Source: an uncultured Pseudomonadales bacterium (GTDB lineage Bacteria > Pseudomonadota > Gammaproteobacteria > Pseudomonadales > Pseudohongiellaceae). From it: a stretch of 64,000 nucleotides of DNA. The notes under the pieces are model-generated. The model had not been told where the DNA came from and searched no databases. It saw only the letters and a program-made list of their open reading frames with translations. Made by a program: the position numbers and the translations under genes. Location of the stretch: NCBI GenBank assembly GCA_947259995.1, contig CAMYOK010000006.1, positions 186,001 to 250,000 of the forward strand. Reading direction: 5' to 3'. This document shows, piece after piece, positions 1-8,912 of the stretch (position 1 is its first letter; every line of letters starts with the position of its first letter).

Positions 1-2272
1 ATCGATAAGATGCTTCATAATCAACACCCTTCACTGTGCGGCTGTTGAGGTTCTCATAAAGCAAGTTGATACGGCTCAATGTGCCGTTCTCGAAGATGAT
101 GTTGTCACAGTAGCGCTGAATGCCATCGAAATAACAGAAGTCAGCAACACTCTGTGCACCAACAAAACTTATCAGACCCTCTACTTGAATATCAAAGTAA
201 TCAACTGCGGCCGAGAAACCATCTAAGAAGCTAGACTGATAGACCAAACCTAAGCCTAGCGTGTCGGCCTCTTCTGGTCCTACCGCAGTGCTACCTTGTA
301 GGTTCTGCACAAAGGCCATCGAAGTACCATTGATACTTACAGCATTTGTACGTGCGGTGCCTTTATCAAACAGTTCGCTCAAATTGGGAGCACGGATGTC
401 GCGCGACTGTGTCGCACGGAAAGTAATATCATCAATTGGCGTATAAGTGAGACCAGTTTTCCAAGTAGTCACGCCACCTGATTCACTATAGTCCGTGTAA
501 CGGACTGCACCGTTAAACTCTAAGCCTTCAAAAATTGGGAAGACGGTTTCAACATAAGCCTCAGCCACGTCAACTTCACCCGTAGTGACTTTGTAGTTAC
601 CGTATTTCCAACCGCTGTCGTAGATAGGATCCACTTTGCCGTCGATAGTATCTTTACGCCATTCAGCACCAAAGGCCAAAGAGATTGGGCCTGCCCAACC
701 TACAATATCACTCGTACTAAAGTTGAACGCGGCCACATCTTGGGTGAACTCTTGTTCACGACGTGGACGGCCCATCACATAATCCAAACCCGCTTCGCTA
801 GCTACACCAACACCAAAGCGATTCAGAGGCACACAGCCATTGCTTGGGTCACTAAGCGTTGAACGACATACAATGTCGCCACTTGCTGGGTCCACTACTG
901 CATCCGTAGCAAGAGTAAGTTTTGCGAAGTTATAAGTTGGAAACTGGTGCTCGTCAGTTTCTGTGATGCCTCTCTGATAATAAACATCCCAATCCCAACC
1001 TAAGTTCATCGCTTCAAAGCTGCCATTGGCACCGACAACATAGCGAGTGGTATTGCGCTTGTTGTTACTGCCAGATGCAGGCATGTCTTCGTTACTTGTC
1101 CCTAGCAAGAATGAATCTTCACCGGCAGCGGCTAGGGCTTGTGAAATAGAAGATGGTAGATAGGCGTTATCGGCATAGATGACGCGATTACGGTCAGTAG
1201 GATTAATATAATAGCTTTCCCCTTCGTAACCTGCCGTATTGGCTTGGAAGAATACTTCTGTCTCTGGAGTCACCATATAACTGACACGACCAAACAGACT
1301 ATCCCTTGTGTTATCAGCCGCCAATGAATTAGTGCCACGAATCCCAGACGTTGCGTAATCCCAATCTCCACCAAGCATCCAGTTACCTGCTGCTACCCCG
1401 TAATCAAGCTGACTTACAGCGCCATTGGTGCCAAAGTATGTTCCCTTAAGTGAACCTGAAGTAATTAGGCCGCCTGGCGTATAAACTGAGATACCAACGT
1501 TTTCTGAAACAATGAAATTAGGTTGACCAGCATCACCTCGATACGGGTTCAACATGCCTTGATAGCCTTTAAGGTTCCAATCTCGGGAGGTGTAATGCAC
1601 ACCTTCCGAGGTATAGAAATCGCCACTGAGCAAGACATGGCCATCGCCATCGGCAAAGGGGAAACCTGCTGTAATTTCGACTTTCTCACTCGGGTTATCA
1701 CCATAAGTCGATTCTCCGTACTGCACACTAGACTTAACACCCGTGTAGTCACGATCAAGAATAAAGTTGATTACACCACCAACAGCATCCGATCCATATG
1801 CAGCGGAAGCACCGCCGGAAACCACTTCAACACGAGAAATCAGTGATTGCGGAAAAGTATTGGTATCGACCTGGCCACTAGAACCAGAGGTTACAGAACG
1901 CTGTCCATCGAACAATACAAGAGTTCGACCGGCTCCTAAGTTACGCAAATTCAGTGCAGCAATACCTGCTGAACCACTACTCAAACCACCAGAGGAAGAA
2001 GAGGCTGTTGAGCTGCCCTTTACCGAAGGAAGTGTGTTGACAAAATCGGCAATGCTTCCAGGAGCATCGGCTTGAATGTCTTCAGTGCTTAACACTGACA
2101 CAGGTGTTGGAGCGTTGTACCCGTCACGAGCAATACGCGACCCAGTAATAACAATGGATTCTACTTCTGCAGATGGTTCTTGTGCGTTGGTAACGGCTGA
2201 AACCATCAAAGTGCTGATAAGCACTGACAGCGAGGTGCAAGCTTTCAATTTAAACTTTGAAGTCGCGTGCAT
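1..2272 (-). CDS. TonB-dependent outer-membrane receptor (copy 1, 3' end outside window)
   Basis: An outer-membrane receptor that would take up an unidentified substrate with energy from TonB-ExbBD. The reading frame is open from the ATG at 2272 to base 1, so the last beta-strands lie outside the window. The N-terminus is a signal peptide (MHATSKFKLKA, then a hydrophobic stretch ending SAVTNAQ). The motif VESIVITGSRI and a plug domain with LNLRNLGAGRTLVLFDGQR follow, then a long barrel region. There is no N-terminal signalling (STN) domain. The start is fixed by a GGAGG ribosome-binding site 8 bases upstream. It is a close paralogue of the receptor at 2808-5591, alignable over its whole visible length, and both have the same type of sigma-54-like promoter. 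The substrate cannot be told from sequence; the neighbouring peptidases and amidohydrolases suggest an organic nitrogen compound. Confidence 0.93.
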   Translation of the reverse strand, partial: MHATSKFKLKACTSLSVLISTLMVSAVTNAQEPSAEVESIVITGSRIARDGYNAPTPVSVLSTEDIQADAPGSIADFVNTLPSVKGSSTASSSSGGLSSGSAGIAALNLRNLGAGRTLVLFDGQRSVTSGSSGQVDTNTFPQSLISRVEVVSGGASAAYGSDAVGGVINFILDRDYTGVKSSVQYGESTYGDNPSEKVEITAGFPFADGDGHVLLSGDFYTSEGVHYTSRDWNLKGYQGMLNPYRGDAGQPNFIVSENVGISVYTPGGLITSGSLKGTYFGTNGAVSQLDYGVAAGNWMLGGDWDYATSGIRGTNSLAADNTRDSLFGRVSYMVTPETEVFFQANTAGYEGESYYINPTDRNRVIYADNAYLPSSISQALAAAGEDSFLLGTSNEDMPASGSNNKRNTTRYVVGANGSFEAMNLGWDWDVYYQRGITETDEHQFPTYNFAKLTLATDAVVDPASGDIVCRSTLSDPSNGCVPLNRFGVGVASEAGLDYVMGRPRREQEFTQDVAAFNFSTSDIVGWAGPISLAFGAEWRKDTIDGKVDPIYDSGWKYGNYKVTTGEVDVAEAYVETVFPIFEGLEFNGAVRYTDYSESGGVTTWKTGLTYTPIDDITFRATQSRDIRAPNLSELFDKGTARTNAVSINGTSMAFVQNLQGSTAVGPEEADTLGLGLVYQSSFLDGFSAAVDYFDIQVEGLISFVGAQSVADFCYFDGIQRYCDNIIFENGTLSRINLLYENLNSRTVKGVDYEASYR

Positions 2273-2348
2273 TTTGTAACCTCCGGGTTTGGTAGTGGGT
2301 TTGATTCACAACAAAGGATTTGCTCTTATATTCCCTTTGATCGAAAAA

Positions 2349-2365
2349 AGCAGAAACCATGCCAG
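2349..2365 (-). promoter_or_regulatory. Candidate sigma-54 (-24/-12) promoter of TonB receptor copy 1
   Basis: Read on the minus strand the sequence is CTGGCATGGTTTCTGCT, with GG and GC separated by exactly 10 bases as the RpoN consensus requires. The predicted transcription start is about 65 bases before the ATG. The -12 element is CTGC instead of the usual TTGC, the same deviation seen in three other candidates in this window. Inferred by eye only. Confidence 0.6.
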
Positions 2366-2756
2366 TTATTGAATCTCCGTTTGTATTCCCAGTGGTTTTC
2401 TTGTAAATATGCGTCGCGGCACCTCAATATATAATCCATTCCATAACTGCCAACATACAACTTTAACCCTTTTTAAAACATGAACTTACAAAATAAAAGT
2501 GAAGCAAAATCAACTTTATAATTCATAAGCCATGCTCAGGTGTCACACTTTCGCCATTTTTTATCCATGCTATTGCCCTATTCGACAGTAGCCTTTCCTT
2601 ATCGAAGCTAGAACTTTATTTCATGCACGATAACTAATCAGTTATCAAAGTATTCGCCCAATTCTGGAGCAACAAATTGTTGCAATTTTTCTATTTCTAA
2701 GTGCGACATATACGCTGCACTGTATAACTGAACAGTCGTTTATTAAGTATTGCATT
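2366..2756. other. Intergenic region upstream of receptor copy 1; no gene seen
   Basis: An AT-rich stretch between the promoter of receptor copy 1 and the terminator of receptor copy 2. No convincing reading frame or RNA was recognised. If the sigma-54 promoter is real, an activator (enhancer-binding protein) site is expected here, but no obvious palindrome was identified. Confidence 0.5.
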
Positions 2757-2798
2757 GAAAAAAAGCCTCACGAATTGCACTAACAACCCGTAAGGCTT
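2757..2798 (-). terminator. Rho-independent terminator of TonB receptor copy 2
   Basis: On the minus strand AAGCCTTACG and CGTGAGGCTT form a 10-position stem with one mismatch, followed directly by a run of T. It begins 9 bases after the stop codon of the receptor gene, so the two receptor genes are probably transcribed separately. Confidence 0.85.
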
Positions 2799-2807
2799 AG
2801 GCAAAAA

Positions 2808-5591
2808 TTAGAAGTCGACACGCACCCCTAAACGGTAAGAGCGACCCATTACGTCATAGAGACCTCGGTTTGTTGGCAAATACCCTGGGCGGTTCTCTGA
2901 ACCTTGGTTAGCAGGAAAAGCGATAAGTACTGGATCGGTATTGAGAACGTTTTTGACCGATAAAAATACCTCGGCCGTTGAATCTGCCACAGAGAAGGTG
3001 TTGGCAATATAGGCGTCGTAATAAATCTCGCCAGGAATAGTGTTGTCATTAATGGTGAAGAACGGCGAGCTGCTCACAGGGCAATCGGATTGACACTCGA
3101 TATAGGCGTTGCTGATCACACCATCGCTAACACCACGGCCCGTTAAGCTGAAGCTCCACGTATCATAGTTATAGCCAGCCGTTAAACGGTAGGCCCAATC
3201 CGGAGTGTTACCAGCATTCGAGCCTGCCGCGTTGATCGCAGTGACACCGTTGTCAGTAATATCTTCTTTGTAGTTCGTTGCTAGGGCACGAAGAGTCATA
3301 TCTCCGCCTAGCACTGGGAAGCGATAAGAGGCCTCATAGTCCACCCCTTTTGTGCTCGAGCTATTGAGGTTTTCGTAATACAAGAAGATCTTACTTAGCA
3401 CACCATTTTCAAAGATGATGTTATCGCAATAGCGTTGCACACCATTGAGGTAGCAAAAATCGGCTGTGTTCTCGGCACTCAATGAACCAATGACGCCTTC
3501 GATCTGAATGTCGAAGTAGTCAATCGCTGCAGAGAAACCTGGAAGGTAACTAGACTGATAGACGACCCCAAGTCCTATGCTATCCGCCTCTTCAGGGCCG
3601 AGGTCTGTGTTGCCCAACAGGCTTTGCACAAACTGGCGTGACACACCGCCGATATTGACCGAGTTGGTACGGCCAGTGCCCGTGTCATACAATTCGCTTA
3701 AGTTAGGAGCTCGAATATCTCGCGACTTGGTCGCCCGCAGCGTGATGTCGTCGATGGGCGTGTAAGTCAATCCTGTCTTCCATGTTGTCACGCCACCCGC
3801 CTCGCTATACTCTGCATAACGAGCGGCACCATTAAACTCCAAGCCTTCAAATATTGAGAAGACTGTTTCTACATAAGCCTCGGCAACACTTGTATCCGCA
3901 GTCGTGACTTTATAGTTACCGTACTTCCAACCGTCAGAGTAGATAGGGTCGACTTTTCCGTCGATTGAATCTGAGTGCCACTCGGCACCAAAGGCAAGTG
4001 CGATTGGACCCGCCCACCCTTCAATGTCACTGGTGCTCACATTGAACGCTGCGACATTCTGTTCGAATACTTGATCGCGACGTGGCTCGCCCATCACATA
4101 GTCGATTCCCGCTTGGCTTGCGACACCTACACCAAACCGATTGAGCGGCACGCAGCCATTACTAGGGTCGGCAATCGATGAACGACAGACAATCTCACCT
4201 GTGTCTGGGTGGAATACGGCATCGGAGGCCATAGTTAGTTTTTCGAAATTATAGGTTGGGTTTTGATGCTCCTTAGTGTTGGTAATACCAAGTTGATAAT
4301 ACGCATCCCATTCCCAACCCATGTTAAGAGCATCGAATGAACCATCGATCCCGAGCACATATCGCTCAGTCTCTCGCACGTTTTGACTACCAGAGGCAGT
4401 AAAATCAGCATTGCTTGTGCCAAAGAAAAAAGAACTCTGCCCTGCTGCGCTCAACGTATCGCGCAATGACGTTGGTAAATAGGCATTGTCGGCATACATC
4501 GTACGACGTGTATCGGTGGGGTTAATATAGAAGCTATAGCCTTCGTATTTCGCGTAGGATGCTTGGAAGAAAGCCTCTGTTGAATCGTTGAGTTTATAAC
4601 TCACACGGCCGAATAAACTCTCACGGTCGTCATCGGCTGCAAGCGAGTTAGTGCCGCGCATACCAGAAGTTGCATAGTCCCAATCACCACCGATCATCCA
4701 GTTACCTGCTACAGGGCCGTAACTCAATTGATTGGTAGTGCCGTTAACACCGAAGTAAGTCCCTTGTAACGCTCCACTTGTGATGAGACCACCTGGCGTA
4801 TACTGAGAGATACCAATCCCATCTGAAACAATAAAGTACGGCTGGCCTGCCTCTGCTCTATAGGGATTCAATATTCCTTGATAACCAGTAAGATTCCAAT
4901 CGCGTGAGGTGTAGTGCACACCTTCGGATCGGAACACCTCACCACTAAAGAGTATGTGTCCGTCGCCATCGGCAAACGGCATGCCTGCGGTCAACTCTAC
5001 TTTCTCGCTAGGGTTGTCTCCATAAGTTGTTTCACCATACTGTACACTTGACTTAACTCCAGTGTAATCGCGATCTAGAATAAAGTTTACAACCCCACCT
5101 ACCGCATCAGACCCATAGGCTGCAGAGGCGCCTCCTGTCACAACTTCGACTCGCTCGACAAGCGATTGAGGAAATGTATTCGTATCCACTTGCCCGGTAG
5201 AGGCAGACGAAACCGAACGTTGTCCGTCAAATAGTACCAATGTACGGCCAGTGCCTAGCGAACGTAGATTAAGGGCTGCAATACCGGCCGCTCCATTACT
5301 CAAGGCTCCCGATGAAGAAGAACCAGTTGAACTGCCTTTCACTGAAGGCAGTGTATTGACGAAGTCCGCAATACTTGCTGGCGCATCTGTTTGGATATCT
5401 TCTAGTGCCAGCACAGTCACGGGAGTGGGGGCATTATAACCGTCGCGCGCAATACGAGACCCAGTCACAACAATGGATTCAACTTCCGCGGTAGGGGTTT
5501 GAGCCTCAGTCATCGCAGACATCATTAAAGATGCGACGAGCACAGACAAAGTAGAGCAAGCTCTCAACTGAAATGTTGATGTGGGGTGCAT
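2808..5591 (-). CDS. TonB-dependent outer-membrane receptor (copy 2)
   Basis: A complete 927-residue TonB-dependent receptor. Signal peptide MHPTSTFQLRACSTLSVLVA ending at TEAQ; TonB-box-like motif VESIVVTGSRI; plug domain (about residues 40-170) with GTGRTLVLFDGQRSV and GGASAAYGSDAVGGVVNF; then a roughly 700-residue barrel ending in the aromatic residue (RVDF) typical of outer-membrane proteins. The frame continues 36 codons further upstream. ATG 5591 is preferred because a GGAG site precedes it, a signal peptide starts there, and the upstream extension would cover the sigma-54-like promoter. It is a tandem paralogue of the gene at 1-2272 with near-identical plug and barrel motifs, so a recent duplication is likely. 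No TonB/ExbBD partners lie in the window. Substrate unknown. Confidence 0.95.
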   Translation of the reverse strand: MHPTSTFQLRACSTLSVLVASLMMSAMTEAQTPTAEVESIVVTGSRIARDGYNAPTPVTVLALEDIQTDAPASIADFVNTLPSVKGSSTGSSSSGALSNGAAGIAALNLRSLGTGRTLVLFDGQRSVSSASTGQVDTNTFPQSLVERVEVVTGGASAAYGSDAVGGVVNFILDRDYTGVKSSVQYGETTYGDNPSEKVELTAGMPFADGDGHILFSGEVFRSEGVHYTSRDWNLTGYQGILNPYRAEAGQPYFIVSDGIGISQYTPGGLITSGALQGTYFGVNGTTNQLSYGPVAGNWMIGGDWDYATSGMRGTNSLAADDDRESLFGRVSYKLNDSTEAFFQASYAKYEGYSFYINPTDTRRTMYADNAYLPTSLRDTLSAAGQSSFFFGTSNADFTASGSQNVRETERYVLGIDGSFDALNMGWEWDAYYQLGITNTKEHQNPTYNFEKLTMASDAVFHPDTGEIVCRSSIADPSNGCVPLNRFGVGVASQAGIDYVMGEPRRDQVFEQNVAAFNVSTSDIEGWAGPIALAFGAEWHSDSIDGKVDPIYSDGWKYGNYKVTTADTSVAEAYVETVFSIFEGLEFNGAARYAEYSEAGGVTTWKTGLTYTPIDDITLRATKSRDIRAPNLSELYDTGTGRTNSVNIGGVSRQFVQSLLGNTDLGPEEADSIGLGVVYQSSYLPGFSAAIDYFDIQIEGVIGSLSAENTADFCYLNGVQRYCDNIIFENGVLSKIFLYYENLNSSSTKGVDYEASYRFPVLGGDMTLRALATNYKEDITDNGVTAINAAGSNAGNTPDWAYRLTAGYNYDTWSFSLTGRGVSDGVISNAYIECQSDCPVSSSPFFTINDNTIPGEIYYDAYIANTFSVADSTAEVFLSVKNVLNTDPVLIAFPANQGSENRPGYLPTNRGLYDVMGRSYRLGVRVDF

Positions 5592-5664
5592 GGTGTTAGC
5601 TCCGAATTCATAAGTGGGGTAGTTTCGTAGTAAGGTCTTGCATTCAAGACCCATGCACCGCAGG

Positions 5665-5681
5665 AGCAGAAAACATGCCAG
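5665..5681 (-). promoter_or_regulatory. Candidate sigma-54 (-24/-12) promoter of TonB receptor copy 2
   Basis: The minus strand reads CTGGCATGTTTTCTGCT, with GG-N10-GC spacing, differing from the copy 1 promoter at a single spacer base. The predicted start of transcription is about 62 bases before ATG 5591. Confidence 0.6.
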
Positions 5682-6089
5682 ATTTCGGGAAAGGATCACT
5701 AACGCTTTGATATCATATGTTTTTTACAAAGCTAAGCGAGAGGAATTAGCGTTCCATTTGAGAATAAGAAATAGCAATACCCCACAAATAAGGTGAGAAT
5801 AGATAATACAGCTTGTATTGCCCAGGTTAATACTCTTTTTCATTTTGTTTCGATGTCATAGGAATGTGCGCCGCAAACGTATAGTGGTTTTTTTATCTAA
5901 CGTGCCCAGCTAAAGCCCACAAAAAGAGATAACGAGCTTTTTTGGAGCATTTTTAGACTGAGTTGCTATTAATAAGAGGATGGTTTTAGATCGTTTGAAC
6001 CATTATTGTAACTATGGAATACGGTCTAACACCTGTGTATATAGGAGTATGATAATAAACTTCGTTGCACAGGCTTCGGCTGAATAATG
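5682..6089. other. Shared upstream region of two divergent sigma-54-type promoters; possible tiny ORF
   Basis: This stretch separates the receptor copy 2 promoter (minus) from the sdaA promoter (plus). It is AT-rich. A 39-codon minus-strand frame (5724-5843) would encode a short peptide with one hydrophobic segment (MKKSINLGNTSC start), but no ribosome-binding site precedes it, so I do not call it a gene. Activator sites for both promoters would be expected here. Confidence 0.45.
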
Positions 6090-6107
6090 TTGGCACACAC
6101 GCTGCTT
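6090..6107 (+). promoter_or_regulatory. Candidate sigma-54 (-24/-12) promoter of sdaA
   Basis: TTGGCACACACGCTGCTT has TGGCAC at -24 and CTGC at -12 with GG-N10-GC spacing. The predicted transcript starts about 57 bases before the sdaA ATG. It matches 14 of 16 positions of the candidate upstream of the amidohydrolase at 10449. Confidence 0.65.
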
Positions 6108-6172
6108 AAACAAAGAGTCTTGCTTCTATTTCTACCTGACCTTCGGCACTGAAATACTCGAGGAAACATCGC

Positions 6173-7573
6173 ATGTCGATCAGCGTATTTGATCTTTTAA
6201 AAATTGGTATAGGCCCCTCTTCCTCTCATACCGTTGGGCCGATGCGCGCGGCTCTGACCTTTGCAACAAGCTTGCAGGATAGTGGCCGACTTGAATCCTG
6301 TCGTCGTCTAAAGGTTGAATTATTTGGGTCTCTTGGCGCCACCGGTGCAGGACATGGCTCTCCTAAAGCGATCATTCTTGGTTTAGAAGGTGAAACGCCA
6401 GAAACTGTCAATGTAGAAGCTATCGAACAACGAGTAAGTCATGCTCGAGAAAACAGTGTTCTCAACCTTCTAGGGCAACACGAGATACGTTTTCAATACA
6501 AAGACGACCTAGTGATGCATCGACGCAAGTCTCTGCCCTTTCACCCTAATGGAATGCAATTTACAGCCTTTGATCAGAACAAAGAGATATTATTGAAAAA
6601 AGTGTTTTTCTCGGTAGGCGGAGGGTTCATCGTCGATGAGTCCGCCGCGGCAGATAATATTCTTATTGAAGACCCCCTAAAACTTCCGCACCCGTTTAGC
6701 AGCGGTAAAGAGTTACTTGCGCAGTGCCGCAAAACCGGACAGTGCATTAGTAGCCTGATGATGTCCAACGAGAAGGCATGGCGTAGTGAAGACGAGATCC
6801 GTTCTGGCTTGCAGAAAATATGGCGCGTCATGAATGCCAGTATTGAGAAAGGTTGTCGATCTGAAGGAATCATGCCAGGCGGGCTAAAAGTGAAACGTCG
6901 GGCTGCGCCGCTGTATCGCCAGTTGAAGAATCAAACCGAAAAATTTGGCAACGATCCACTTAAGACTCTTGACTGGGTAACACTTTATGCCTTAGCAGTG
7001 AATGAAGAGAATGCCGTGGGCGGGCGTATTGTCACAGCGCCCACGAATGGGGCCGCAGGTATTATTCCCGCCGTGCTACGTTATTACTTAGAGTTCTCTG
7101 GCAACAAAGACGAACAAGATGTAGAGCGCTTCTTATTGACCGCAGGAGCGATCGGCATACTCTATAAGATCAATGCTTCAATCAGTGGTGCCGAGGTTGG
7201 CTGTCAAGGCGAAGTGGGTTCTGCCTGTTCGATGGCCGCAGGTGCACTCGCTGAAGTAATGGGCGCTACTCCAGAACAAGTCGAAAATGCAGCAGAGATT
7301 GCTATGGAGCATAATCTAGGTTTGACTTGCGACCCAATTGGCGGACTTGTGCAAGTGCCTTGTATTGAACGCAATGCCATGGCGGCGATAAAAGCGATCA
7401 GTGCTGCAAGAATGGCGCTGCGCGGAAATGGTGAACATTTCGTCTCGCTCGACCAAGTGATTAAAACCATGCGTGACACGGGCGCTGACATGCAATCCAA
7501 ATACAAAGAAACAGCCCGCGGCGGGCTAGCAATCAATGTTGTGGAAGTGCCTGTCTCTATAATCGAGTGTTAA
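6173..7573 (+). CDS. sdaA: L-serine dehydratase (L-serine ammonia-lyase, iron-sulfur type)
   Basis: Converts L-serine to pyruvate and ammonia with a [4Fe-4S] cluster in the cytosol. The 466-residue length fits the single-chain SdaA family (E. coli about 454). The N-terminal beta domain starts [20 protein letters not shown]; the C-terminal alpha domain carries three cluster cysteines, C344 (GCQGEVG), C386 (LTCDPIGG) and C397 (VPCIERN). The last residue is C466. In the Legionella enzyme a C-terminal cysteine folds into the active site and ligates the cluster (tail in mouth), and the same is likely here. The gene stands alone, is preceded by a sigma-54-like promoter, and ends 2 bases from the convergent DUF3299 gene. 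With the peptidases and glyA nearby it suggests use of amino acids as a carbon and nitrogen source. Confidence 0.96.
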   Translation: MSISVFDLLKIGIGPSSSHTVGPMRAALTFATSLQDSGRLESCRRLKVELFGSLGATGAGHGSPKAIILGLEGETPETVNVEAIEQRVSHARENSVLNLLGQHEIRFQYKDDLVMHRRKSLPFHPNGMQFTAFDQNKEILLKKVFFSVGGGFIVDESAAADNILIEDPLKLPHPFSSGKELLAQCRKTGQCISSLMMSNEKAWRSEDEIRSGLQKIWRVMNASIEKGCRSEGIMPGGLKVKRRAAPLYRQLKNQTEKFGNDPLKTLDWVTLYALAVNEENAVGGRIVTAPTNGAAGIIPAVLRYYLEFSGNKDEQDVERFLLTAGAIGILYKINASISGAEVGCQGEVGSACSMAAGALAEVMGATPEQVENAAEIAMEHNLGLTCDPIGGLVQVPCIERNAMAAIKAISAARMALRGNGEHFVSLDQVIKTMRDTGADMQSKYKETARGGLAINVVEVPVSIIEC

Positions 7574-7575
7574 AG

Positions 7576-8127
7576 CTATTTGCTATACAACACAACATTC
7601 TTGGCAGTCATTGAGTAGGCTGAAATCCCAATCTCTTTATGCGTCATTGCGATCGCCATCGTCCCTTCAACATAATATGGCTCATAGATGGACTTTAGTT
7701 CGAACCCTCCAGGCACTTGCACATAGATGATCTGATTGGGCGGTGGTGGCGGCGTGTGAATGCAGGCCCCGAAATACGGCACGAGGAAAAATTCAGTGAC
7801 ATTTTGTGCCCCGTCAAACTCTAAAGGCACCACAAATCCTGGAAGTCGAATGTTCTGCTTATCAAATTCTGGAACAATATTAGTCGATTGCCATGCCTGG
7901 GTGACTTGCGAGTCGCTAACCGCGTTGGCGCCTAGATTCCCTCCTAAACTAGGGCGAGCATCCTCACTAGGGTCGGAGCCATGCTGTATCGCCGGCTGAC
8001 TGAGCAATGCATTTCTATCGCTTTCTGGTAGAAGCTCTAACCAGTTTAATTCTCTGAACTCCTGCGCTTGCACCAAAGAAGTGCAAAAGATTGCAAGTAC
8101 AAAAGAATTTTTAAAAAACGATTTCAT
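7576..8127 (-). CDS. DUF3299 family secreted protein
   Basis: A 183-residue exported protein. Residues 1-20 (MKSFFKNSFVLAIFCTSLVQAQ) are a clear signal peptide, so the start at 8127 is preferred over an upstream in-frame ATG at 8184. The middle carries the DUF3299 signature (FVVPLEFDG, then PYFGACIHTPPPPPNQ), with the conserved Cys-Ile-His followed by prolines. The family has no proven biochemical role. From memory, members occur beside an ABC transporter in the zinc-regulated zrgABCDE cluster of Vibrio. Here the gene is divergent from such an ATPase-permease pair (8217-10137), which supports a shared metal-related function. It converges on sdaA with a 2-base gap. Confidence 0.85.
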   Translation of the reverse strand: MKSFFKNSFVLAIFCTSLVQAQEFRELNWLELLPESDRNALLSQPAIQHGSDPSEDARPSLGGNLGANAVSDSQVTQAWQSTNIVPEFDKQNIRLPGFVVPLEFDGAQNVTEFFLVPYFGACIHTPPPPPNQIIYVQVPGGFELKSIYEPYYVEGTMAIAMTHKEIGISAYSMTAKNVVLYSK

Positions 8128-8158
8128 TTGATCACCCGTTCCTATTAAATAAATAGGG

Positions 8159-8175
8159 AAGTTAATTTCTAACTT
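8159..8175. promoter_or_regulatory. Inverted repeat in divergent promoter (possible operator)
   Basis: AAGTTA-ATTTC-TAACTT is a perfect 6-base inverted repeat with a 5-base spacer, placed between the divergent DUF3299 gene and the ABC transporter and next to a TATAAT-like box (about 8174-8180). Its position suits an operator controlling both directions. Whether it is a Zur site cannot be decided by eye. Confidence 0.35.
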
Positions 8176-8216
8176 ATAATGCAATAGCTTTTTTGTTTAA
8201 GCAACGGTAGCCGAGT

Positions 8217-8912
8217 ATGACATACGCTATTGAGTGCCAAGAAATTACATACACTTGGCCCCAGGCGAACAATCCCACCTTAACTATAGAGTCACTCAGT
8301 GTCGAGAAGGGTGAACGTCTTTTTATCCATGGCGCATCTGGCTCTGGAAAATCGACATTCTTGAGCCTGCTCGCTGGTTTACTGACGGCCAACTCTGGTG
8401 AAATAAAAGTCTTGGGAAATTCGTTTCATAGCATGAGTGATCGCCAGAAAGATCGCTTCCGATCTCAACATATCGGTTTTGTGTTTCAGCAGTTCAATCT
8501 CATTCCTTATCTTAGCGTGGAAGACAATATTGCGCTTCCAGCGAAGATATCTGGCTTAGATAAAGCAAGCATTTCGACTCGAACGCGTTCGCTTTTAGAT
8601 TCATTGTTGCTCGATACAAAACTACTTAAGCAAAGGGCCGATCAACTTAGCATAGGACAACAACAGCGTGTCGCCGTAGCCCGTGCATTGATCAACGAGC
8701 CTGAGATTCTTATCGCAGACGAGCCTACATCCGCACTCGATGAAGAGGCCAAAGATGAGTTCATGGGTTTACTGCTAAACACTCAGCAACGCACTGGTTC
8801 TACGATAATTTTCGTTAGCCACGATCGAGAGCTTATGAAACATTTCGATCAACATAAAAGCATGACTGAATTGAATGCAGCCCTTCCCAAACGAGGTACC
8901 AATGTTCTTTAA
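8217..8912 (+). CDS. ABC transporter ATP-binding protein (LolD/MacB-like, zrgB-like)
   Basis: A 231-residue ATPase that powers the permease encoded next. It shows Walker A GASGSGKST, Q-loop VFQQFNLIPY, signature LSIGQQQR (with I in place of the first G), Walker B ILIADEP and H-loop FVSHD, in the normal order. Sequence type is that of LolD, MacB and FtsE ATPases that work on membrane-extracted or periplasmic substrates and are not classical importers. It overlaps the permease gene by 11 bases, so the two are translationally coupled. The ribosome-binding site is weak. The divergent DUF3299 gene and the His-rich loop of the permease point to a metal-linked role, which is inference. Confidence 0.9.
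   Translation: MTYAIECQEITYTWPQANNPTLTIESLSVEKGERLFIHGASGSGKSTFLSLLAGLLTANSGEIKVLGNSFHSMSDRQKDRFRSQHIGFVFQQFNLIPYLSVEDNIALPAKISGLDKASISTRTRSLLDSLLLDTKLLKQRADQLSIGQQQRVAVARALINEPEILIADEPTSALDEEAKDEFMGLLLNTQQRTGSTIIFVSHDRELMKHFDQHKSMTELNAALPKRGTNVL

Noticed and set aside
1523..2279. Several plus-strand frames opposite receptor copy 1
   Set aside because: They are antisense to a long, clearly coding frame with receptor motifs and have no features of their own.
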